A DNA stretch of 60,240 bases from Streptococcus azizii. GTDB taxonomy: Bacteria; Bacillota; Bacilli; Lactobacillales; Streptococcaceae. Under the pieces are notes generated by a model. That model was not told the DNA's origin. It was given only the letters and a program-made list of their open reading frames with translations, and did not search any database. The DNA lies in assembly GCF_001984715.1 (NCBI RefSeq), contig NZ_MSPR01000016.1:1-60240 (forward strand), read 5' to 3'. Shown here in pieces: positions 37,095-46,543 of the stretch. Within the stretch, counting starts at the first letter, position 1. Each line of letters begins with the position of its first letter. A program made the position numbers and the translations under genes.

Positions 37095-39272
37095 GTGAAC
37101 AAAAACCGCTACCTATTATCAAAAATTTTACGTTCTAGAATCGGCTTTATCCTCATTCTGGTCATGCTCTACTGGATAAAGACATTATGGGCTTACCTCG
37201 TTGACTTCAATTTAGATACCAAAAGTTTTTACCAACATTTTATCCTCTTTATCAACCCGCTTCCTGTCGGTCTCCTCTTTATTGGTCTAGCTCTCTACAT
37301 AAAATCAACCAAGTGGTTTTATCGAACTGCTGGCCTTCTTTACTTCTTGTTGTTTTTATGGCTATTTTCCAATGCACTCTACTTTAGAGAATTTTCTGAT
37401 TACATCTCGATTTCTACCATGATGGCGAGTTCAAGTGTTGCGGCTGGTTTATTTCAAACGACCGTCAAGGCTTTAAGACTATGGGATTTGATTTATTTCT
37501 TAGATTTTATTGGATTTGCCTATCTATACATGAAGAAAAAAATTCCTGTCGATGTGCAACCTTTCAACAAGCGGTCAAGTTTTGCAGTTACCGCCCTTTC
37601 CATCCTGCTCTTTTCTATCAATCTTTTTCTAGCAGAAATTGACCGACCAGAGCTATTATCACGTGGCTTTTCCAACACCTATATCGTCCGTGCCTTGGGG
37701 CTTCCTTCCTTCTTAGGCTACAATGCTTATCAGACCTATCATGCTCACAAAGATCGTTCCGAAGCATCGGCAGGGGACCTGAATCCCGTGAAGCAATACG
37801 TCGAGGAGCATTATGCCAAGCCAAACGATGAATACTTCGGCCTGGCAAAGGGACGCAATGTCATCTACATGCACTTGGAGAGTCTACAGCAGTTTATTAT
37901 TGATTATAAATTACATGTCGATGGAAAAGAGTATGAGGTCACACCATTTCTAAACTCCCTTTATCACTCCAATTCTACCTTTGCTTTTTCCAATTTCTTC
38001 AACCAAGTAAAGGCTGGAAAAACATCCGATGCAGAAACCATGATTGAAACCTCACTCTTTGGACTCAATCAAGGTTCTTTCATGGTACAGTACGGGGGGA
38101 GCAATACACAGCAGGCTGCACCTCATATCCTCGCCCAAGAAGCCGGCTATACTTCTGCTGTTTTTCATGGAAATGCAGCTGCGTTTTGGAATCGAAACAA
38201 CACCTACAAACAATGGGGCTACAATTACTTTTTTGATAAATCTTATTTCACGGCGACAACCGCTGAAAATTCCTTTGAATATGGCTTAAATGATAAGGTC
38301 ATGTTGGCGGATTCCATCCGATACTTTGAACACCTCCAACAGCCTTTCTATACCAAGTTTATCACTGTCTCAAACCACTATCCCTATACGACAAGCCTCA
38401 CAGGTGATGAAGTGGGATTTCCTTTAGCCAATACCAAGGATGAGACAATCAATGGCTACTTTGCTACTGCTAATTACTTAGATGCTTCTATCAAAGCCTT
38501 CTTTGACTATTTGAAAGCTACTGGCCTATACGAGAAATCGATTATTGTCCTTTATGGAGATCACTATGGAATCTCTAATTCCCGTAATCCAAGCCTGGCC
38601 CCTTTGCTCGGTGCTAATCCTGAAACCTGGTCAGACTATGACAATGCCATGCTCCAACGGGTCCCTTATATGATTGTGGTACCCGGAACAAACAAGGGAC
38701 GAATCATCGATACCTTCGGAGGAGAAATCGATGCTCTCCCTACTCTAGAGCATCTGTTGGGAATTGATGCGAAAAAATACCTACAGGTTGGACAGGACCT
38801 CTTATCCAAGGATAACCAACAGATTGTCGCCCTCCGGACTCCAGGTAACTTCATTACGCCAGACTACACCAGCTATGCTGGTAAACTCTACAGCACTCCA
38901 ACCGGAGAAGAGATTACCAATCCTGATGAAGATACACTCAAAAAGGTCGAAGAGATCCGCACGCACGTAAAAAACCAGCTGGCTGCTAGCGATGCCATCC
39001 AAACAGGCGACCTCCTGCGCTTCCTCAATAATGGTCTCCCGACTGTAAAAACGAAAGACTTCTCTTATATAGACTCTCTCAAAGCCCAACTGGCTATTGA
39101 GGAGGAGTTAGGGGACAAGTCAACCAGTCTCTACAGTCAAAAGGGTGGTCAATCAACCAGCGAACTGTTCCAAGCGCCAAGCTATCGCATCCTGCATGAG
39201 ACAACACAGCCCTCAAGCACGAACGAAAGCTCCACCACAACTAATTCAACATCCAGCGAGAAAAAAGAGTAA
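37095..39272 (+). CDS. ltaS: Lipoteichoic acid synthase family protein
   Basis: 725 residues from a GTG start with GGAAGG 8 bases ahead. Polymerises glycerol phosphate from phosphatidylglycerol on the outer membrane face. Five N-terminal helices (about 10-210) are followed by an extracellular sulfatase-type domain. T310 in AGKTSDAE is the expected catalytic nucleophile. NVIYMHLESLQQF and YGDHYGIS carry metal ligands. A Ser/Thr-rich low-complexity tail ends the protein, unusual in length compared with S. aureus LtaS. Whether it is the main LTA synthase of this strain is not decided by the sequence. Confidence 0.92.
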   Translation: MNKNRYLLSKILRSRIGFILILVMLYWIKTLWAYLVDFNLDTKSFYQHFILFINPLPVGLLFIGLALYIKSTKWFYRTAGLLYFLLFLWLFSNALYFREFSDYISISTMMASSSVAAGLFQTTVKALRLWDLIYFLDFIGFAYLYMKKKIPVDVQPFNKRSSFAVTALSILLFSINLFLAEIDRPELLSRGFSNTYIVRALGLPSFLGYNAYQTYHAHKDRSEASAGDLNPVKQYVEEHYAKPNDEYFGLAKGRNVIYMHLESLQQFIIDYKLHVDGKEYEVTPFLNSLYHSNSTFAFSNFFNQVKAGKTSDAETMIETSLFGLNQGSFMVQYGGSNTQQAAPHILAQEAGYTSAVFHGNAAAFWNRNNTYKQWGYNYFFDKSYFTATTAENSFEYGLNDKVMLADSIRYFEHLQQPFYTKFITVSNHYPYTTSLTGDEVGFPLANTKDETINGYFATANYLDASIKAFFDYLKATGLYEKSIIVLYGDHYGISNSRNPSLAPLLGANPETWSDYDNAMLQRVPYMIVVPGTNKGRIIDTFGGEIDALPTLEHLLGIDAKKYLQVGQDLLSKDNQQIVALRTPGNFITPDYTSYAGKLYSTPTGEEITNPDEDTLKKVEEIRTHVKNQLAASDAIQTGDLLRFLNNGLPTVKTKDFSYIDSLKAQLAIEEELGDKSTSLYSQKGGQSTSELFQAPSYRILHETTQPSSTNESSTTTNSTSSEKKE

Positions 39273-39309
39273 GGACTGGGCATCTTCTGCCCAGTCCTTA
39301 CTCTTTTTT
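39261..39309. terminator. Bidirectional terminator overlapping the ltaS stop codon
   Basis: A perfect 21-bp stem (39261-39281 with 39289-39309) starts with six A and ends with six T, so it can stop transcription from both ltaS and the convergent rplT operon. The TAA stop codon of ltaS lies inside the left arm. Confidence 0.92.
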
Positions 39310-39368
39310 CTACAGCCTTTTATTCCCTTGAAAAAGCAAAAAAGGCAGAATAGTCTACCTTTTTATGA

Positions 39369-39728
39369 TTATTTGCCAAGTTTTGCTTTTGCTGCATCTG
39401 CAAGTGCTGTGAAAGCAGCTGCATCATTAACAGCAAGGTCTGCCAACATCTTACGGTTCACTTCGATTTCAGCTAACTTCAAACCATGCATCAGTTGTGA
39501 ATAGGAAAGACCATTCATACGAGCTGCCGCATTGATACGTGTAATCCACAATTTACGGAAATCACGTTTCTTCTGACGGCGATCACGGTATGCATAGTAG
39601 TAAGAGTTCATGACTTGTTCTTTTGCTGTACGGAACAAGATATGTTTTGCACCATAATAACCTTTAGCTAATTTTAAAATACGTTTACGGCGTTTGCGTG
39701 ATACAACGCCACCTTTAACACGTGCCAT
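39369..39728 (-). CDS. rplT: Ribosomal protein L20 (bL20)
   Basis: 119 residues, basic. Begins [42 protein letters not shown], the standard bL20 signature. It is needed for early 50S assembly and represses its own operon at the mRNA leader in Firmicutes. Last gene of infC-rpmI-rplT. Confidence 0.98.
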   Translation of the reverse strand: MARVKGGVVSRKRRKRILKLAKGYYGAKHILFRTAKEQVMNSYYYAYRDRRQKKRDFRKLWITRINAAARMNGLSYSQLMHGLKLAEIEVNRKMLADLAVNDAAAFTALADAAKAKLGK

Positions 39729-39771
39729 TTTATTGTCCTCCGAATAATTCTCTAATTTCTAGTAGTACGAC

Positions 39772-39972
39772 TTATTTAAGTCCTGTTAGCATTGCTTTGA
39801 TACGCTTGAAGTCACCTGAATGTACCATCGCTGCTTTACGAAGGTGACGACGTTGTTTTTTAGTCTTACCGTGGAAACGGTGGGAAGTATAAGCGCGGAA
39901 GCGTTTCAATCCACCAGAACCTGTACGTTTGAAACGTTTAGCTGATGCACGATGAGTTTTTTGTTTTGGCAT
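39772..39972 (-). CDS. rpmI: Ribosomal protein L35 (bL35)
   Basis: 66 residues, [36 protein letters not shown], the typical bL35 sequence of the large subunit. Lies between infC and rplT with short spacers, as in nearly all bacteria. Confidence 0.98.
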   Translation of the reverse strand: MPKQKTHRASAKRFKRTGSGGLKRFRAYTSHRFHGKTKKQRRHLRKAAMVHSGDFKRIKAMLTGLK

Positions 39973-39998
39973 GTTTATTCTCCTTTTGCTTAGTTAGC

Positions 39999-40520
39999 TT
40001 ATTTTTTCTCCGAAGCTGGCGCAAGCTGCATGAACATTTGACGTCCATCCATCTTAGCTCGTTGCTCAATAATCGCAATATCTTGCGTTGCTTCAGCAAA
40101 TTCGGCCAAGACCTTTGCTCCAACTTCTTTATGGGTAATCATCCGTCCTTTAAAGCGGATCGATACCTTTACCTTATTTCCTTTTTCAAGGAACTTACGG
40201 GCATTCCGAAGTTTTGTATCAAAGTCTCCCTTATCAATAGTCGGACTCAGACGTACTTCCTTGACAGTGACAACGCTCTGTTTCTTACGTTGCTCTTTTT
40301 GTTTTTTCTGATACTCAAATTTGAACTTACCGTAGTCCATAATTTTTGCAACAGGTGGTTTAGCTTGCGGTTGAATCAACACTAGATCAACATTAGCACT
40401 ATCAGCTATTGCTTGGGCTTCGTTGAGCGGTTTAATTCCTAACTGTTCACCCTCGAGACCGATAAGACGAACTTCACGCACACGAATTTCATCATTGATG
40501 AACAAATCTTGCTTTGCTAT
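39999..40520 (-). CDS. infC: Translation initiation factor IF-3, probable AUA start
   Basis: 173 residues if translation begins at the ATA at 40520; the open frame also has a GTG at 40529. The GTG overlaps the only Shine-Dalgarno-like sequence (GAGGTG), while the ATA lies 6 bases after it. infC genes characteristically use rare starts such as AUU so that IF3 can autoregulate. The protein shows the [21 protein letters not shown]-domain, the Lys-rich linker and the C-domain [11 protein letters not shown]. It binds the 30S subunit and proofreads start codons. Confidence 0.93.
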   Translation of the reverse strand: MAKQDLFINDEIRVREVRLIGLEGEQLGIKPLNEAQAIADSANVDLVLIQPQAKPPVAKIMDYGKFKFEYQKKQKEQRKKQSVVTVKEVRLSPTIDKGDFDTKLRNARKFLEKGNKVKVSIRFKGRMITHKEVGAKVLAEFAEATQDIAIIEQRAKMDGRQMFMQLAPASEKK

Positions 40521-40681
40521 GGCTTTCACCTCATTTTATTTTTTTCGAGAAAAGAAAATGAACTCGCCAACACAAGTCCACCACTACATCATTATCCTTC
40601 CGAAGAAATTGTAACACGTAGAGCCAGACAACGTTAGTCGCAAGGCGAGAAGCTCTCACTTCTGCTTTTCTCAATGCTACC
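40521..40681 (-). promoter_or_regulatory. Long infC leader, candidate L20-type autoregulatory leader
   Basis: About 150 transcribed bases precede infC. GAGAGCTTCTCGCC and GGCGAGTTC segments can pair at long range, and an AAAAGCAGAAGTGAGAGCTTCT stem is possible near the 5' end. In Firmicutes L20 binds such a leader to repress infC-rpmI-rplT. I recognise the arrangement but cannot align the consensus here. Confidence 0.5.
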
Positions 40682-40710
40682 AGTATACCAATACTTTTTT
40701 TACTTGTCAA
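40682..40710 (-). promoter_or_regulatory. Promoter of infC-rpmI-rplT
   Basis: Minus-strand TTGACA (plus 40705-40710), 17 bases, TATACT (plus 40682-40687). The -35 lies inside the last codons of cmk. Confidence 0.9.
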
Positions 40711-41377
40711 GAATTTCGTTTACTTTTTTTGAAATAAATTCAACAACACCCTCAATGGAGACACCTGTCGTATCAAAAGTAATCGCATCATCTGCTGCCC
40801 TAAGAGGAGACACGGCCCGTGTACTATCCTTATGATCACGAAGAGCAATCTCTTCTTTTAAGCGCTCTAAATCAGTCGGAATTCCCTTAGCCTTATTCTC
40901 CTTAAAACGACGAAGGGCCCTTTCTTCGACCGAGGCGACAAGGAAAATCTTTAATGCTGCATCAGGAAGCACGACCGTTCCAATATCACGTCCGTCCATG
41001 ACGATGCCCCCTTGAGCCGCAATCTTGCGCTGTAAATCAACCAATTTCTCACGAATCGGAGCAAGAGCTGACACCCAAGAAACATTGCTAGTCACTTGAT
41101 TCTCACGAATGGCATGGGTAATATCCACATCACCCACAAAAACAAGTTGCTCCCCATTTTTATTTCGACCAAAACTGATAGGGAATTGATCCAAGAGGGC
41201 CACAATAGCTGCACTATCTTCTTGAGCCACCTGATGTTGCAAGGCTAAGTAAGTCGCAGCCCGATACATAGCCCCTGTATCCAAATAAGTATAGCCAAAT
41301 CTTTTGGCAATCACCTTTGCCACTGTACTCTTACCACTCGATGCTGGACCATCGATGGCGATTTGAATGCTTCTCAT
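40700..41377 (-). CDS. cmk: Cytidylate kinase
   Basis: 225 residues. Phosphorylates CMP and dCMP with ATP. The P-loop [14 protein letters not shown] is near residue 8. [10 protein letters not shown] binds the nucleotide base, and [12 protein letters not shown] and [13 protein letters not shown] form the NMP and lid regions. Downstream of the LysM-protein gene by 8 bases. Confidence 0.96.
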   Translation of the reverse strand: MRSIQIAIDGPASSGKSTVAKVIAKRFGYTYLDTGAMYRAATYLALQHQVAQEDSAAIVALLDQFPISFGRNKNGEQLVFVGDVDITHAIRENQVTSNVSWVSALAPIREKLVDLQRKIAAQGGIVMDGRDIGTVVLPDAALKIFLVASVEERALRRFKENKAKGIPTDLERLKEEIALRDHKDSTRAVSPLRAADDAITFDTTGVSIEGVVEFISKKVNEILDK

Positions 41378-41385
41378 AATTCCCC

Positions 41386-41898
41386 TTACTTGATTTTAAC
41401 GAGGTCTCCTGGATTTGCCCACCAAGTGCCACCAGGTCCGGTCATTTTATCCGGATTCAAACGTTCCAACTCCTCAGGAGAAATACCCGCACGAGCTGCA
41501 ATCATATCGCGTCCCTCTCCCGCTTGAACAGCAATCGTCTCACCGCTTACTGTAGCAGAAGATGAGGCTGTCTCCTCTGTACTACTATTGCTAGTGCTAC
41601 TAGCCTCACTTGCTGAGACTGAGGCTTCTGACGACTGGCTAGTAGTGGAAGCCGTCACCTTTGTGCTGGTAGATTCCACCTTAGTCGTACTACTCGTGTT
41701 ATAAAATTCTTGACTGGCGTCTGTCTTACTACCTCCATGAGATAAGTACACCATGGCAATGGTTGTAATAATGACAATAAACAAGAATAACACTGCTAAA
41801 ATGCTTAGCACTCGAGTGCTTGAGCTACCTTTCGTCGAGCGGCTTCTTCTACTCTCTGTAGATTGATAAATTTCCTCATTCCAGGGTTCTTGTGACAT
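41386..41898 (-). CDS. LysM-like membrane-anchored protein (SAG1386/EF1546 type)
   Basis: 170 residues. A cytoplasmic N-terminus with an Arg/Ser stretch precedes one transmembrane helix ([23 protein letters not shown]). A Ser/Thr-rich linker (about 55-120) and a C-terminal LysM-like domain ([27 protein letters not shown]) follow. The layout suggests a protein tethered to the membrane that touches peptidoglycan. The order LysM protein-cmk-infC is conserved in streptococci. Confidence 0.88.
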   Translation of the reverse strand: MSQEPWNEEIYQSTESRRSRSTKGSSSTRVLSILAVLFLFIVIITTIAMVYLSHGGSKTDASQEFYNTSSTTKVESTSTKVTASTTSQSSEASVSASEASSTSNSSTEETASSSATVSGETIAVQAGEGRDMIAARAGISPEELERLNPDKMTGPGGTWWANPGDLVKIK

Positions 41899-41913
41899 GA
41901 CTAATCTTTCTCC

Positions 41914-41942
41914 TTGTCTTTTTTATAAAATCTCATTACAAT
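41914..41942 (+). promoter_or_regulatory. Ferredoxin promoter
   Basis: TTGTCT (41914-41919), 17 bases, TACAAT (41937-41942). The transcription start predicted 7 bases downstream falls on the A of the ferredoxin ATG. Confidence 0.65.
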
Positions 41943-41948
41943 AATAAT

Positions 41949-42146
41949 ATGAAAACGACACTCTATCCAGAAAAATGTATTGCTTGCGGACTGTGCCAAA
42001 CCATTTCAAGCGCCTTTGACTATAATGATGATGGAATCGTCTTGTTTGCTGATTACCCGCAAGAAAGGACCGTCACTCTGGCTGACTGTCCAGAGACGCT
42101 GCTAGCGGCTAAATCCTGCCCGACAAAAGCCATTTCCATCGACTAG
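41949..42146 (+). CDS. fer: Small ferredoxin, probably from a leaderless mRNA
   Basis: 65 residues. CIACGLCQ near residue 12 and C at position 47 and 56 (DCPETLLAAKSCPTKAI) give ligands for one [4Fe-4S] or [3Fe-4S] cluster, as in Firmicute single-cluster ferredoxins. There is no Shine-Dalgarno sequence, and the -10 box ends 6 bases before the ATG. It is divergent from the LysM-protein gene and converges, end to end, with the EbsA-like gene. Its redox partner is not apparent. Confidence 0.93.
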   Translation: MKTTLYPEKCIACGLCQTISSAFDYNDDGIVLFADYPQERTVTLADCPETLLAAKSCPTKAISID

Positions 42147-42623
42147 CTAATCTTTACTCGCATAATATTCTTCAAAATAATCCTGTGTGACTAGATGATC
42201 GGTCAGGACAATCTCCCCTTGAAAGTGGGGATTGAGGGCCAGCGCATTGACAAAATACTTTTTAGGCCATTTGCGAATATAATAGATTTTTCCTTCTGGC
42301 ATCTCTGTTGAAAAAATTTTCACGAATAGATAGGTTACTTCAATTTTAGAAATCGTATCGATTCCTATTTTTTTCGAAGCAAATGGATTTGCTGAAGCAA
42401 TCCGTAGATACTCCTGTTCGATTACAAAATAACGATGCCAGCCTATGCCAAACATGATGATGACCAATATGAATAGCTGAATAATCGTATTCGATATGCG
42501 TAACCTTTCCAGTATCAGAGATAGGGCGAGAAAGGCAGGAGTAATGGATAAGGACCAATAGATAATCGACCATGACAATTCTGGCTGCCAATGATAGCGA
42601 ACCTTACCAAATATCTTAATCAT
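42147..42623 (-). CDS. EbsA-like membrane protein
   Basis: 158 residues. Two hydrophobic helices near the N-terminus (about 18-38 and 48-66), then a soluble domain with IEQEYLRIASANPFASKKIGIDTISKIEV that resembles a PH-like/DUF fold. The gene regularly accompanies the ferredoxin and cmk in streptococci and matches my recollection of the EbsA family; the function is unknown. AGGAGG precedes the ATG. Its stop codon abuts the ferredoxin stop. Confidence 0.7.
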   Translation of the reverse strand: MIKIFGKVRYHWQPELSWSIIYWSLSITPAFLALSLILERLRISNTIIQLFILVIIMFGIGWHRYFVIEQEYLRIASANPFASKKIGIDTISKIEVTYLFVKIFSTEMPEGKIYYIRKWPKKYFVNALALNPHFQGEIVLTDHLVTQDYFEEYYASKD

Positions 42624-42902
42624 TTCGCTCCTCCTGTTACTTATTTTAGCATAAAATCAGAAAAATTTCATAGCAAACCCCTTTTGAGGATAAAAACTTT
42701 TCCTATCCAGTTACTCTCCCCTTTCTGAGGAATCGTTGATAGGCCATTTACTTTGGACGAAAGCTATCCAACAATCACAGAACGAAGCAACTCCAGTATC
42801 CGATGAAGATGTGACACAACATCCATCGTATCATCTAGGAGCAGATGAGGTTTGATAACTTGATGAACCACTTCCCGATACCTCTATATCATCCTATCGC
42901 AC
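42624..42902. other. Gap upstream of the EbsA-like gene
   Basis: About 280 bases with a small GGATA/TATCC stem near 42692-42716 and no ORF or known repeat. Confidence 0.4.
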
Positions 42903-42931
42903 AAAAATCCCAGAATCACTCTGGGATTTTT
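42903..42931 (-). terminator. Terminator of the polysaccharide operon
   Basis: AAAAATCCCAGA and TCTGGGATTTTT pair perfectly around ATCAC, 8 bases beyond the stop of the GacH-like gene. It can function in both directions. Confidence 0.9.
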
Positions 42932-42939
42932 ATTGAGTA

Positions 42940-45432
42940 TTACTTTCCTATTTCAAAAAACAATGGATAGTGGCTGATATAATTACGTCCAACGGTCAAA
43001 TCATACTGAATAATTCTCAATTCCTCCTCGACTTCTTGATTCCGTTCACCATTTCTATCTGGTAAATACTGTGTCAGCAAGGCATAGTAAGGAGAGAGTC
43101 TGGAATTTGTTTCTTTCAGCAGGAGGGCTGGAAAATCATTGGCACGAATCTTCGGATAATCCAATTTTTGGGGTTGATCATTCGACCAAATAAAATAGTC
43201 GGTCAAATATTGATTTTCCGCATTTGCTTGGAAAAAGTCATCGGGATAGATTCCCGGTAGATGATCCCCATAAAAAACCACTGTTACCTTTTTAGGGTAG
43301 TGTTGCAACTGCTCCAATAACTCCTTGGTTGCCCTATCTGTTTCCATCAGAAGGTTGGCATAGGTTTGCAACTGTTGATTCCGCTTATCTGAAAATCCCT
43401 TCCCTGCTATCGCAATGCCATTATCTACTTCTACGACATAGGGAGTATGATTTTGCATGGTGATGACAGAAAAAAATTGATTTTCATTCTCATCTAAAGA
43501 ATTGAGAATATATTGATAGGTGGAGTGGTCACTAGCATGTACGCCGAAAGGTATAATATCCTTTGCTTTATCTTTTGTTCCACTTTGGGCGATGAATTGA
43601 TCAAACTGCAATTTAGAATAGACCAAATTGCGGTTATAATTTCCCCCTCCAGCTAAGTGAATGGCAATCCGATTTTTCTCTAAAAATTGATCGCTGATAG
43701 TGGGAACATAGAGCATAGTGGGAAATATCTCTGAATAAAGTATCGAAACTCCTGTATCAAAATAGGGCATTACTAATCCCGTAAGCGACTGAAACTCCAT
43801 GTTGGCAGTCCCTCCACCGTAGCCATCTGACTGCATCTCGCCACCAGTATACTGTGTCATAATGTCGGTAATAGCTGGAATAGGATTCCCACTAGCTACA
43901 ATATCTGGCAGCCTGAGTGGATTGGATAGACTTTCGCTCAAGATGTAGATAACCGTTTGGTCATAAATCGACTGACTCCGCTCTTGATTCATTTCCAAGG
44001 CGATGGCTTGGTATTTTTCATAAATTTCCCGTACCCTAACATGACTGTATCCTTCGGGTCTGACCATTTTTTCAGATGTCAAATTACGAAACCATACATA
44101 GGCTACAGATTGGTAATTTGCCTTAGCATTGATCCCAAGCCAGTTAATATCATATAAATTATAGAGCGATGATAAAACAGGAACTTTCTTCGGAAACTTT
44201 CCCTCATCATGCTGGCTAATCAGATGACTGCTGGAGCCAACCAGTAGAAGAAAGGCCAATACAAAATAGAATTGTTTTTTCAAATCTGGTATCAGACGGT
44301 TAGGTAACACTTTTTTTCTAATAAAAAATAAGCATATCGAAATTATCACGAGGATAAGAAAGAAGCTAGAGAGAGCGTCACTCGAAACATATTCCTTAAA
44401 AAAAGTGATGTCCTTCAACCAAATAAGATCGGACGGTAAAAAAGGTTCCTCACGAAGTGCAAATTTCACTTGGTTCACCACAGCCAGCACAACTGCTAGA
44501 AAAATATTCAATACGAAGGCTGGTAAAAAGCGGTTGATGACCAAGAAAAGAAAAAAGAAAAGGAGTGTCAGCAGGACGATTTGAAAAATGGTCGCACCTG
44601 AGGCAATATAGTAATTATACCACTTCCCCTTCAATGTAATTCCTGCTTGGATAAAATAATTATCAACAACTGCAATGATGACGCTGGAAGCAAAAGCGAG
44701 CGATAAGCTTGCTCTATTGGTCCGTAGAAGCCGTAAGCCATGAAACAAAACAAGGTTTATAAAAAAATAAAGACAAAAGAAGCCTAAGGAATAGACTACT
44801 ACCGCATACAGTATCTCCTGATCTGTTCCTTTGGTGACCGGCATGAAGTGATTCGTCTCTAATCGATTTAAAAATTCAGCGCCTGTCAAATAGACAGTAC
44901 TCATCAATCCCGCTAAGATGACGTTGGTATTTAATGTAGGAATACGGGTACTGTAACTGCGTCTTACTCTTTGCATCCACTTGCTTATATGGTGACAGGA
45001 CAGGGCAAGGCCAATCATCAGGAAAGCCTCCCCTAAAAAATTAGACTGGAAAAAGTTTTTGAACCTATCCCAATGAAATCCCGAATCATTCAAAGAAAGG
45101 GTCATTCGTATAAAATAAGCCGTCACTAAATAAAAAAGATAGCAGGCTAAAAATGGAAAAATAAATCGCCAGTCTATACTCTCACTGATGAAAAGCCCCA
45201 GCAAACCCAGCAAAAGAAAGGCGTAGAAACTAGGGAAAAGTCTAGCCATTTCCTCTTGCGACTGGGCTAGACCATTCCAAACAAAGTAAATGGACGTTAG
45301 AAAAAAGAGAGTCAAAAGAAGAAACTGATACCAAAATCGCTTTGACGTAAGGAGATAGCTCAGCCCTTTCACCACATGCCCCAATAGATCACCACACCAT
45401 TTCTTAAAAGAGGTATAACTACTGAGCATCAT
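42940..45432 (-). CDS. GacH-like glycerol phosphate transferase
   Basis: About 830 residues; the frame extends to 45453, but the ATG at 45432 overlaps the upstream gene less. The N-terminal half has some 12 hydrophobic helices. The C-terminal half is an extracellular sulfatase/LTA-synthase-type domain with VIYILSESLSNP, GGTANMEFQSLTG (Thr as candidate nucleophile) and VVFYGDHLPG. Relatives GacH and SccH add glycerol phosphate from phosphatidylglycerol to side chains of the rhamnose polysaccharide. Last gene of the cluster, directly before the terminator. Confidence 0.88.
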   Translation of the reverse strand: MMLSSYTSFKKWCGDLLGHVVKGLSYLLTSKRFWYQFLLLTLFFLTSIYFVWNGLAQSQEEMARLFPSFYAFLLLGLLGLFISESIDWRFIFPFLACYLFYLVTAYFIRMTLSLNDSGFHWDRFKNFFQSNFLGEAFLMIGLALSCHHISKWMQRVRRSYSTRIPTLNTNVILAGLMSTVYLTGAEFLNRLETNHFMPVTKGTDQEILYAVVVYSLGFFCLYFFINLVLFHGLRLLRTNRASLSLAFASSVIIAVVDNYFIQAGITLKGKWYNYYIASGATIFQIVLLTLLFFFLFLVINRFLPAFVLNIFLAVVLAVVNQVKFALREEPFLPSDLIWLKDITFFKEYVSSDALSSFFLILVIISICLFFIRKKVLPNRLIPDLKKQFYFVLAFLLLVGSSSHLISQHDEGKFPKKVPVLSSLYNLYDINWLGINAKANYQSVAYVWFRNLTSEKMVRPEGYSHVRVREIYEKYQAIALEMNQERSQSIYDQTVIYILSESLSNPLRLPDIVASGNPIPAITDIMTQYTGGEMQSDGYGGGTANMEFQSLTGLVMPYFDTGVSILYSEIFPTMLYVPTISDQFLEKNRIAIHLAGGGNYNRNLVYSKLQFDQFIAQSGTKDKAKDIIPFGVHASDHSTYQYILNSLDENENQFFSVITMQNHTPYVVEVDNGIAIAGKGFSDKRNQQLQTYANLLMETDRATKELLEQLQHYPKKVTVVFYGDHLPGIYPDDFFQANAENQYLTDYFIWSNDQPQKLDYPKIRANDFPALLLKETNSRLSPYYALLTQYLPDRNGERNQEVEEELRIIQYDLTVGRNYISHYPLFFEIGK

Positions 45433-46192
45433 TCGATTTTTGACTCCTTTCATACTGCCTACTAATCCATCTAGCTATGCTTTTAGGCCAAAATTGCTCG
45501 TACATAAATAAGTCTTCTTTGCTTCTCGTACTATCCTTTATGGTCTGGCTCGTCTCTGACTCTCCATGTATTCTATGGAACATTAACTGCTTTGGAATAT
45601 AATCAAAAGAACCTTCATAGGTTGCAATCTGTGACCAGGCGTACCAATCAATCGAAACACGCATCTGTGAATCAAAGGTAAAACCAGTTAACCTTGCTAA
45701 ATTATAGGTCACCGCTGGACAAGAAATTGGATTTCCAAAGGCGAGGATCCTTCTTCGCCACCACCTTAGATTTGGAAATAGAGAGAGGGTGTTCAACATG
45801 AGACGTTTTATCTTTAAATTAGTATTCTCTCTCACCTTCCTGCCACCTTTGAACTCATAATAATCACTAAAGGCAATGAGGGTGTTGGGAGATAGCTTCT
45901 TCATCACTTCTTCTACATAGGTCGGTTCATAGTAGTCATCTTGATGCGCAATCGTCGCATACTGTGTTTCTACAAATGATAAGGCATTATTCCAGTCTGT
46001 GCCAATAGAACCGCCTACACCTGTGTATACTGGTATCCCATATCTTTCGCAAAGATTAGAAATATAGTCACTCGGTGTGGAGGTATATAAAATAAGCGTC
46101 GATGGCTGCGTCTGCTGCTTTAAGGAGAGGATACATTCCTCCAAATACGGGCTATCCCCATAAGCACAAATCACAAATGTATGATTAAACAT
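45419..46192 (-). CDS. GT2-family glycosyltransferase
   Basis: About 257 residues from the ATG at 46192 (a further in-frame ATG is at 46204). Starts FNHTFVICAYGDSPYLEECILSLKQQ. HQDDYYEP carries the DxD-like metal site. The C-terminal half has YNLARLTGFTFD and WYAWSQIATYEG. It overlaps both neighbours, indicating coupled translation. No equivalent is present in the minimal gacA-L set I know, so it may set the strain-specific side-chain sugar or linkage. Confidence 0.85.
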   Translation of the reverse strand: MFNHTFVICAYGDSPYLEECILSLKQQTQPSTLILYTSTPSDYISNLCERYGIPVYTGVGGSIGTDWNNALSFVETQYATIAHQDDYYEPTYVEEVMKKLSPNTLIAFSDYYEFKGGRKVRENTNLKIKRLMLNTLSLFPNLRWWRRRILAFGNPISCPAVTYNLARLTGFTFDSQMRVSIDWYAWSQIATYEGSFDYIPKQLMFHRIHGESETSQTIKDSTRSKEDLFMYEQFWPKSIARWISRQYERSQKSNDAQ

Positions 46193-46538
46193 CTTGGTTC
46201 TCACTCTCTATCAAGCCTGTCTTTACCATTGAAATTTCTTGAATAAGATTTTTAATATCTTCTTTTTGCTTAGAAATTTGAAGAGTTTGCAAAAATAGTA
46301 AGACTAGCAGTAAAATAACGGCTAAAAACAAGATAAAATTAGACGTTAATTGGAAACCTAGCATGTGGGCCATCCGAGCGGGAACCATCGGAAATAGGGC
46401 AGAAGCTAGCATAAGCAGCCCCAAAACCAGCCACATCGCTGCCTGGTCAATTAACATAATATTTTTATTGATATTACGAATCACAAAGTACAAAAATAAC
46501 AAGGCTGTTATTAACATGACCAGAGAAAAAATCGTCAT
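46185..46538 (-). CDS. DUF2304 small membrane protein, GacJ-like
   Basis: 117 residues with three hydrophobic helices and a charged C-terminal helix (LQISKQKEDIKNLIQEI). In S. pyogenes the small protein GacJ binds GacI and raises its activity. The position right after the GacI-like gene (5-base gap) supports the same partnership. Confidence 0.82.
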   Translation of the reverse strand: MTIFSLVMLITALLFLYFVIRNINKNIMLIDQAAMWLVLGLLMLASALFPMVPARMAHMLGFQLTSNFILFLAVILLLVLLFLQTLQISKQKEDIKNLIQEISMVKTGLIESENQDV

Positions 46539-46543
46539 CTTAC

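Noticed and set aside
39945..40385. 146-codon plus-strand frame across infC
   Set aside because: Antisense of infC; hydrophobic by codon mirroring only.
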